Shown: in pieces, positions 1-7,577 of the stretch
Layout of the letters: every line of letters begins with the position of its first letter
Position numbering within the stretch: the stretch's first letter is position 1
Assembly (NCBI GenBank): GCA_905373295.1
Contig: CAJPSJ010000091.1
Location: forward strand, 1 to 7,577
Origin: an uncultured Campylobacter sp.
GTDB lineage: Bacteria; Campylobacterota; Campylobacteria; Campylobacterales; Campylobacteraceae
Direction: 5' to 3'
DNA: 7,577 bases
The notes under the pieces: model-generated
Database searches by the model: none
The model's input: only the letters and a program-made list of their open reading frames with translations
What the model was told of the DNA's origin: nothing
Translations under genes and position numbers: made by a program

Positions 1-44
1 TAAAAAAGCACACGCTTCATAAAGAAGTCAAGTTAAAAGGCTAA
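1..44 (+). CDS. rpmG: 50S ribosomal protein L33, C-terminal end (partial)
   Basis: Only the last codons are inside the window. Reading from position 3 gives KKHTLHKEVKLKG and a TAA stop at 42-44, and the incomplete codon at positions 1-2 (?TA) fits a leucine. Bacterial L33 ends in a basic 'R-x-KKHTLHKE-K' tail of this kind; in the complete protein it follows the zinc-ribbon core. L33 is a small 50S protein near the E site. Campylobacter carries rpmG immediately before tRNA-Trp and secE, and the same arrangement is seen here with a 7-nt gap. The zinc-binding cysteines lie upstream and cannot be checked. The identity rests on 13 residues plus synteny. Confidence 0.8.
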   Translation, partial: KKHTLHKEVKLKG

Positions 45-51
45 TTGTTAT

Positions 52-127
52 AGGGCAATAGCTCCAACGGTAGAGCGCCGGATTCCAAATCCGATGGTTG
101 GGGGTTCGAATCCCTCTTGCCCTGCCA
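52..127 (+). tRNA. trnW: tRNA-Trp (anticodon CCA)
   Basis: A full cloverleaf can be drawn. The acceptor stem 52-58 pairs with 117-123 in seven Watson-Crick pairs. The D stem is 61-64/73-76. The anticodon stem is 78-82/90-94 with loop TTCCAAA at 83-89, placing the anticodon CCA at 85-87. The T stem is 100-104/112-116 (one G-U) with loop TTCGAAT. The discriminator is G124 and CCA is encoded at 125-127. The first anticodon-stem pair (C78-A94) is a mismatch, which is common at position 27-43. The gene decodes UGG. It lies 7 nt after rpmG and 12 nt before secE, leaving no room for its own promoter or terminator, so it is most likely cut out of the operon transcript by RNase P and 3'-end nucleases. 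Confidence 0.96.
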
Positions 128-128
128 C

Positions 129-133
129 GAGGA
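129..133 (+). promoter_or_regulatory. secE Shine-Dalgarno abutting the tRNA 3' end
   Basis: GAGGA lies 6 nt before the ATG at 140 and begins two bases after the tRNA CCA end. It decides the secE start: longer in-frame readings would begin inside the tRNA and lack a ribosome-binding site. Confidence 0.75.
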
Positions 134-139
134 TTGGGT

Positions 140-313
140 ATGGAAAAAGTAAAAGAGTATTATAAACAAGCAAAAGTAGAGTTAGATAAGGTAATTTTCC
201 CGACTAAAGATCAGACTAAAACAGCATATATCTCTGTAGTAGTCGTAGTCGTAGTTATCGCACTGTTTTTAGCGCTAGTGGATCTTATTATGTCCGCTTT
301 GATAACTGCTTAA
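140..313 (+). CDS. secE: Preprotein translocase subunit SecE
   Basis: SecE clamps the two halves of SecY in the SecYEG inner-membrane channel. The protein is 57 residues. It has an amphipathic, charged N-terminal half (about 1-19), the family hinge motif 'ELDKVIFP' (14-21; many bacteria have W where this has F), and one hydrophobic segment at about 30-55 (ISVVVVVVVIALFLALVDLI). The short single-span form is normal for most bacteria; E. coli has two extra spans. The ATG at 140 was chosen because it has the GAGGA site at 129-133 and because the open frame upstream runs through the tRNA. nusG starts 14 nt after the stop, the classic secE-nusG pair. The run of seven valines (residues 33-39) is encoded by a GTAGTC-type microrepeat. 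Confidence 0.95.
   Translation: MEKVKEYYKQAKVELDKVIFPTKDQTKTAYISVVVVVVVIALFLALVDLIMSALITA
236..256 (+). repeat. GTA/GTC valine-codon microrepeat in secE
   Basis: Seven consecutive Val codons (GTA GTA GTC GTA GTC GTA GTT) form a short tandem repeat with a GTAGTC unit inside the SecE membrane span. Gain or loss of a 6-nt unit would change the span by two residues without shifting the frame. Confidence 0.7.
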
Positions 314-327
314 GTAAGGATCGTAAT

Positions 328-858
328 ATGGCAAATAAATGGTATGCGATACAAACTTACGCCGGCAGCGAGATGGCGGTAAAGCGCGCGATAGAAGCGC
401 TAAAGCAAGACGAAGCGCTTGAGGCTAAGATCGGCGAAGTGCTAGTGCCTACCGAAGATGTTATAGAGGTCAAAAATACAAAGCAAACCATTAAAGAGCG
501 CAGCTTATATCCTGGGTATTGCTTTGCAAATTTAGATCTGGATACTACTTTATGGCATAGAATTCAGATGTTGCCGAAGGTCAGTCGCTTTATCGGCGAG
601 GCCAAGAAGCCCTCTGCGTTACCGGAAAAAGATATCGAAATAATTCTAGAAAAGATCAATAATCGCGAGGCTCCTAAGCCCAAGATTAATTTCGATGAGG
701 GCGAGACGGTTAGGATCGTCGACGGGCCTTTTGCTAATTTCAACGGCATCGTAGAAGAGTATGATATGATCCATGGCAAGCTTCGCCTCAATGTTTCGAT
801 CTTCGGACGAAGCACGCCGATTGAAATTTCATACTCGCAAGTTGAAAAGATTATTTAA
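328..858 (+). CDS. nusG: Transcription termination/antitermination factor NusG
   Basis: NusG binds the RNA polymerase clamp through its N-terminal domain and contacts Rho or ribosomal S10 through its C-terminal KOW domain. The 176-residue protein matches the usual length. The NGN domain runs from about residue 3 ('[12 protein letters not shown]') to about 110 and includes '[15 protein letters not shown]' (57-71). The KOW domain follows a short linker (about 112-122) with '[19 protein letters not shown]' (122-140) and '[17 protein letters not shown]' (151-167). A Shine-Dalgarno AAGGA lies at 316-320, 7 nt before the ATG. It sits between secE and rplK, as in most bacteria. Nothing is missing or inserted. 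Encoding it with rpoB/rpoC links supply of the factor to supply of its target. Confidence 0.98.
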   Translation: MANKWYAIQTYAGSEMAVKRAIEALKQDEALEAKIGEVLVPTEDVIEVKNTKQTIKERSLYPGYCFANLDLDTTLWHRIQMLPKVSRFIGEAKKPSALPEKDIEIILEKINNREAPKPKINFDEGETVRIVDGPFANFNGIVEEYDMIHGKLRLNVSIFGRSTPIEISYSQVEKII

Positions 859-878
859 ATTTTATAAGGAGTAAATTT

Positions 879-1304
879 ATGGCTAAGAAAGTTGTTGGCG
901 AAATCAAGCTGCAAATAGCGGCCGCAAAAGCAAATCCAAGCCCGCCGGTAGGTCCTGCGCTAGGCCAAAAGGGCGTTAATATTATGGAATTTTGCAAAGC
1001 GTTTAACGAGCGAACCAAAGATATGGCAGGCTTCAACATTCCTGTTATCATCACGGTTTACGCCGATAAAAGCTTTACTTTCATCACTAAGCAACCGCCT
1101 GCGACGGATTTGATCAAAAAAGCGGCGAAGATAGATAAGGGTTCGGATAACCCTCTTAAAAAGAAGGTAGCGTCCTTAACTAAGGCTCAAGTTTTAGAAA
1201 TCGTTGAGAAAAAGATCGCCGATCTGAATACTAAGGATAGAGAGCAGGCTGCTAGGATTATAGCAGGTTCGGCTCGCTCTATGGGCATTACGGTTACAGA
1301 CTAG
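879..1304 (+). CDS. rplK: 50S ribosomal protein L11
   Basis: L11 binds the GTPase-associated region of 23S rRNA at the base of the L10-L12 stalk, takes part in factor binding, and is needed for ribosome-dependent activation of stringent-response synthetases of the RelA type. The 141-residue length is standard. The N-terminal domain carries the proline-rich '[20 protein letters not shown]' stretch (19-38), the region involved in thiopeptide binding. '[13 protein letters not shown]' (71-83) leads into the RNA-binding C-terminal domain, which ends in '[13 protein letters not shown]'. AAGGAG at 866-871 is a strong ribosome-binding site 7 nt before the ATG. It follows nusG by 20 nt and precedes rplA by 56 nt. 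Confidence 0.98.
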   Translation: MAKKVVGEIKLQIAAAKANPSPPVGPALGQKGVNIMEFCKAFNERTKDMAGFNIPVIITVYADKSFTFITKQPPATDLIKKAAKIDKGSDNPLKKKVASLTKAQVLEIVEKKIADLNTKDREQAARIIAGSARSMGITVTD

Positions 1305-1312
1305 ACCTTTTG

Positions 1313-1336
1313 ACCGCTAAGGTTGAAAAAAGCGGT
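1313..1336 (+). promoter_or_regulatory. Possible hairpin in the rplK-rplA gap
   Basis: ACCGCT (1313-1318) and AGCGGT (1331-1336) form a perfect 6-bp inverted repeat around a 12-nt A-rich loop, starting 8 nt after the rplK stop and ending 14 nt before the rplA Shine-Dalgarno. No T tract follows, so it is not a terminator. L1 is known to repress its own mRNA in several bacteria, so a translational control element is a reasonable guess. I could not match it to the L1-binding motif with confidence, and a 6-bp repeat could be chance. Confidence 0.3.
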
Positions 1337-1350
1337 AGCACTTTAATTGC

Positions 1351-1354
1351 GGAG
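1351..1354 (+). promoter_or_regulatory. rplA Shine-Dalgarno
   Basis: GGAG lies 6 nt before the ATG at 1361. The frame is open further upstream to a TTG at 1310, but that position has no Shine-Dalgarno and would add 17 residues absent from the usual L1 N-terminus. Confidence 0.8.
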
Positions 1355-1360
1355 AAATAT

Positions 1361-2062
1361 ATGCCAAAAAATTCAAAAAGATTCAACGAACTTTTAAAAA
1401 AAGTTGACGTAAATAAAATTTATAGCGTAGACGAAGCGGTAAGTACGGTAAAAACTTTAGCTTCTGCTAAATTTGACGAGACGGTGGAGATCGCTCTTAA
1501 ACTAAACGTAGATCCAAGACATGCCGATCAGATGGTGCGCGGCTCGGTCGTTTTGCCTGCCGGTACGGGCAAGAGCGTTCGAGTAGCCGTGATTGCAAAA
1601 GACGCAAAAGCTAGCGAGGCTAGCGAAGCGGGTGCCGATATCGTGGGTGCCGATGATCTGATTGAAGAGATTCAAAAAGGAAATATAAATTTCGATGTTC
1701 TTATCGCTACTCCAAATTTAATGGGACTAGTCGGTAAGGTAGGTCGTATTCTCGGTCCAAAAGGCGTTATGCCGAACCCTAAAACCGGTACCGTTACTAT
1801 GGATGTCGCTCAGGCCGTTAAAAATGCTAAGGGTGGACAGGTAAATTTCCGCGTCGATAAGCAGGGAAATATCCACGCAGGCCTTGGCAAGGCGAGCTTT
1901 AGCAAAGAGCAGCTTTTAGACAATCTTACGACGTTTATCAAAACCATAAATAAGCATAAGCCAGCGACTGCGAAGGGTAGATACGTAACTCATGCATCGC
2001 TTTCACTTACTATGAGTCCTGCGGTTACGCTGGATAATCAAGAAATAATCGATTTAAAATAA
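1361..2062 (+). CDS. rplA: 50S ribosomal protein L1
   Basis: L1 forms the mobile L1 stalk of the 50S subunit, moving with deacylated tRNA at the E site, and in many bacteria it also represses translation of its own operon mRNA. From the ATG at 1361 the product is 233 residues, a normal L1 length. The start reads '[16 protein letters not shown]', typical of the family. The signature '[19 protein letters not shown]' lies at 128-146, followed by '[20 protein letters not shown]' (158-177), with domain I formed by both ends of the chain around domain II. Its 3' end is followed by the 113-nt rplJ leader. The codons for residues 83-90 contain two GCTAGCGA units, a minor repetition. Confidence 0.97.
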   Translation: MPKNSKRFNELLKKVDVNKIYSVDEAVSTVKTLASAKFDETVEIALKLNVDPRHADQMVRGSVVLPAGTGKSVRVAVIAKDAKASEASEAGADIVGADDLIEEIQKGNINFDVLIATPNLMGLVGKVGRILGPKGVMPNPKTGTVTMDVAQAVKNAKGGQVNFRVDKQGNIHAGLGKASFSKEQLLDNLTTFIKTINKHKPATAKGRYVTHASLSLTMSPAVTLDNQEIIDLK

Positions 2063-2092
2063 AATTTTAAATTTTTATCTTAGATTGGAGAT

Positions 2093-2175
2093 AGCTCAAG
2101 GTTTTTGACTTAATTGGTCGAAATTTCACAATTTCGATCGCTTGGCTTGAAATCACCGATCGGAAAGGAGACCTA
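2093..2175 (+). promoter_or_regulatory. rplJ leader, L10(L12)-type autoregulatory region
   Basis: This is the longest gap in the window (2063-2175). Stem A pairs 2115-2125 with 2130-2140 (11 bp including two G-U, loop TCAC). TCAAG at 2096-2100 can pair with CTTGA at 2146-2150 around stem A, leaving a strongly asymmetric internal loop. Stem B pairs 2132-2140 with 2157-2165 (9 bp, one G-U); it uses the same 3' strand as stem A and reaches into the AAAGGAG Shine-Dalgarno at 2164-2170. In well-studied bacteria the L10-L12 complex binds the rplJ leader and represses its translation, so an on/off switch is a natural reading. The pairings are seen directly; the regulation is inferred from the family. 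Confidence 0.6.
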
Positions 2176-2655
2176 ATGACGAGAGACGAAAAATCAAAGA
2201 TAGTAGCGGAGCTTGGCGAGGCTTTCAAAGCTAGCGAAGCTATAGTAATTTCCGATTTTAAAGGCCTTAGCGTTAAGCAGCTTGAAGATCTTAGAAATAG
2301 CGCGCGCGAAGCGGGCGTAAAGGTTCGGGTTATCAAAAATACCCTAGCCAATATCGCTTTAAAAAATGCCGAAAAAAACGGACTTAGCTTTAAAGATACC
2401 AATATCTTCTTATGGGGCGAGCAGCTTTCTGTATGTAAAGTAGCGGCTAAATTTGAAGAGAAAAATGAAATTTTTAAGCTTAAGACTGCTCATATCGATG
2501 GGGAAGTAGCCGGCGTAGATAAGGTTAGAGCGCTTTCGAAGATGCCTTCGAGAGACGAGCTTATCGCGATGCTACTTCAAGTATGGAATGCGCCGATCCA
2601 AAATTTTACGATCGGCCTCAATGCGCTTAAGCAGAAAAAAGAAGCTAGCGCTTAA
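2176..2655 (+). CDS. rplJ: 50S ribosomal protein L10
   Basis: L10 anchors the L12 dimers to the 23S rRNA GTPase-associated region, forming the stalk that recruits translation factors. The 159-residue protein starts '[18 protein letters not shown]' and has the characteristic '[18 protein letters not shown]' (23-40) and '[13 protein letters not shown]' (50-62) blocks of the RNA-binding domain. The C-terminal region from about residue 122 ('SKMPSRDEL...') is helical and carries the L12-binding segment. Its length looks like that of E. coli L10, which binds two L12 dimers, but the number cannot be fixed by eye. AAAGGAG at 2164-2170 lies 5 nt before the ATG. rplL follows 20 nt after the stop; the two genes are normally translated in unequal amounts because several L12 copies are needed per L10. 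Confidence 0.97.
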   Translation: MTRDEKSKIVAELGEAFKASEAIVISDFKGLSVKQLEDLRNSAREAGVKVRVIKNTLANIALKNAEKNGLSFKDTNIFLWGEQLSVCKVAAKFEEKNEIFKLKTAHIDGEVAGVDKVRALSKMPSRDELIAMLLQVWNAPIQNFTIGLNALKQKKEASA

Positions 2656-2675
2656 TTAAAATTTAGGAGAATAAA

Positions 2676-3056
2676 ATGGCAATTTCAAAAGAAGATGTTT
2701 TAGAGTATATCTCTAATCTTTCGGTGCTAGAGCTTAGCGAGTTAGTTAAAGAATTCGAAGAAAAATTCGGCGTAAGCGCAGCTCCGGTTATGGTAGCAGG
2801 CGGCGCAGGTGCTGGCGGCGCAGGTGCGGCAGCGGCTGAAGAGAAAACGGAATTCGACGTCGTATTGCTTGACGCGGGCGATAAGAAAATCAACGTAATT
2901 AAGGTTGTTCGCGCCCTAACAGGTCTTGGTCTAAAAGAAGCCAAAGACGCTACCGAGGCTACTCCGTCCGTTCTTAAAGAGGGACTTAACAAAGAAGACG
3001 CCGAGAAGGCTAAAAAAGAGCTTGAAGAAGCAGGCGCTAAAGTCGAACTCAAATAA
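2676..3056 (+). CDS. rplL: 50S ribosomal protein L7/L12
   Basis: L12 is the multi-copy stalk protein that recruits and stimulates the translational GTPases. The 126-residue product shows the three expected parts. An N-terminal dimerisation and L10-binding helix pair covers about 1-32, a flexible Ala/Gly hinge about 33-56, and a globular C-terminal domain 57-126. The C-terminal domain holds the factor-binding surface '[21 protein letters not shown]' split here as [10 protein letters not shown] (70-79) and [11 protein letters not shown] (80-90), including the conserved lysines, Arg79 and GLGL. AGGAG at 2665-2669 precedes the ATG by 6 nt. The hinge DNA contains a near-perfect 15-nt tandem duplication (listed separately). 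The gene is followed by two hairpins that separate it from rpoB. Confidence 0.98.
   Translation: MAISKEDVLEYISNLSVLELSELVKEFEEKFGVSAAPVMVAGGAGAGGAGAAAAEEKTEFDVVLLDAGDKKINVIKVVRALTGLGLKEAKDATEATPSVLKEGLNKEDAEKAKKELEEAGAKVELK
2799..2828 (+). repeat. 15-nt tandem duplication in the L12 hinge
   Basis: GGCGGCGCAGGTGCT (2799-2813) is followed directly by GGCGGCGCAGGTGCG (2814-2828): 14 of 15 bases are identical. Each unit encodes Gly-Gly-Ala-Gly-Ala, giving residues 42-51 of L12. The unit is a multiple of three, so copy-number change would alter hinge length while keeping the frame. Confidence 0.92.
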
Positions 3057-3059
3057 ATC

Positions 3060-7577
<4,518 letters not shown>

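Noticed and set aside
98..139. N-terminal extension of secE starting inside the tRNA
   Set aside because: The frame is open, but the extra 14 residues would be encoded by the tRNA T arm and acceptor stem, with no ribosome-binding site. The ATG at 140 has GAGGA and gives a standard SecE.
1310..1360. TTG start for rplA adding 17 residues
   Set aside because: There is no Shine-Dalgarno at the TTG, the added residues do not resemble L1, and the ATG at 1361 has GGAG at the right distance and gives the usual 233 residues.
2061..2080. AAAATTTTAAATTTTT after rplA as a terminator
   Set aside because: Only a weak A-U hairpin can form with no GC stem, and rplJ follows as the next operon gene.
2063..2095. 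Internal promoter before rplJ (AT-rich stretch with TATCTT and TAGATT)
   Set aside because: E. coli has a promoter near this place, but no convincing -10 with correct upstream context can be read here. The AT-rich run matches the general AAATTT excess. Primary-start mapping would decide.

Overview
This window is the conserved ribosomal-protein/RNA-polymerase cluster of a bacterium, read entirely on the plus strand: end of rpmG, tRNA-Trp, secE, nusG, rplK, rplA, rplJ, rplL, rpoB and the start of rpoC. The gene order, a SecE with one membrane span and a 'VIFP' motif, a 1378-residue RpoB and separate (not fused) rpoB and rpoC all point to Campylobacter (Campylobacterota/Epsilonproteobacteria). 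Base composition looks like the mid-40s percent GC by eye. That suits the higher-GC oral and human-associated group (for example C. gracilis, C. rectus, C. showae, C. curvus) better than C. jejuni. The genus is a confident inference; the species is not resolved.

Layout: positions 1-44 hold the last codons of rpmG, followed after 7 nt by tRNA-Trp (52-127, CCA encoded). secE starts only 12 nt after the tRNA, then come nusG and rplK with 14 and 20 nt gaps. rplA follows after a 56-nt gap containing a small hairpin. The 113-nt gap before rplJ carries an L10-leader-like region with two mutually exclusive stems, one reaching the rplJ Shine-Dalgarno. rplL follows closely. The 90-nt rplL-rpoB gap carries a 20-bp perfect palindrome and then a GC-rich hairpin with a T-rich tail that looks like a leaky attenuator. 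rpoB and rpoC overlap by 4 nt (ATGA). The window ends inside the zinc-binding N-terminus of RpoC.

The genes belong together functionally. L33, L11, L1, L10 and L12 are 50S proteins; L10 and L12 form the factor-recruiting stalk next to L11. NusG couples RNA polymerase to ribosome and Rho, SecE is part of the SecYEG translocon, and RpoB/RpoC form the polymerase active centre. The non-coding elements (rplA hairpin, rplJ leader, rplL-rpoB attenuator) are where output of ribosomal proteins versus polymerase subunits is likely set.

I found no undescribed biological system: every gene is core housekeeping. The points worth a second look are the regulatory structures in the gaps, a 15-nt tandem duplication in the L12 hinge, the tRNA/secE junction, and a marked excess of the palindrome AAATTT across the window. 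No intergenic stretch exceeds 113 nt.
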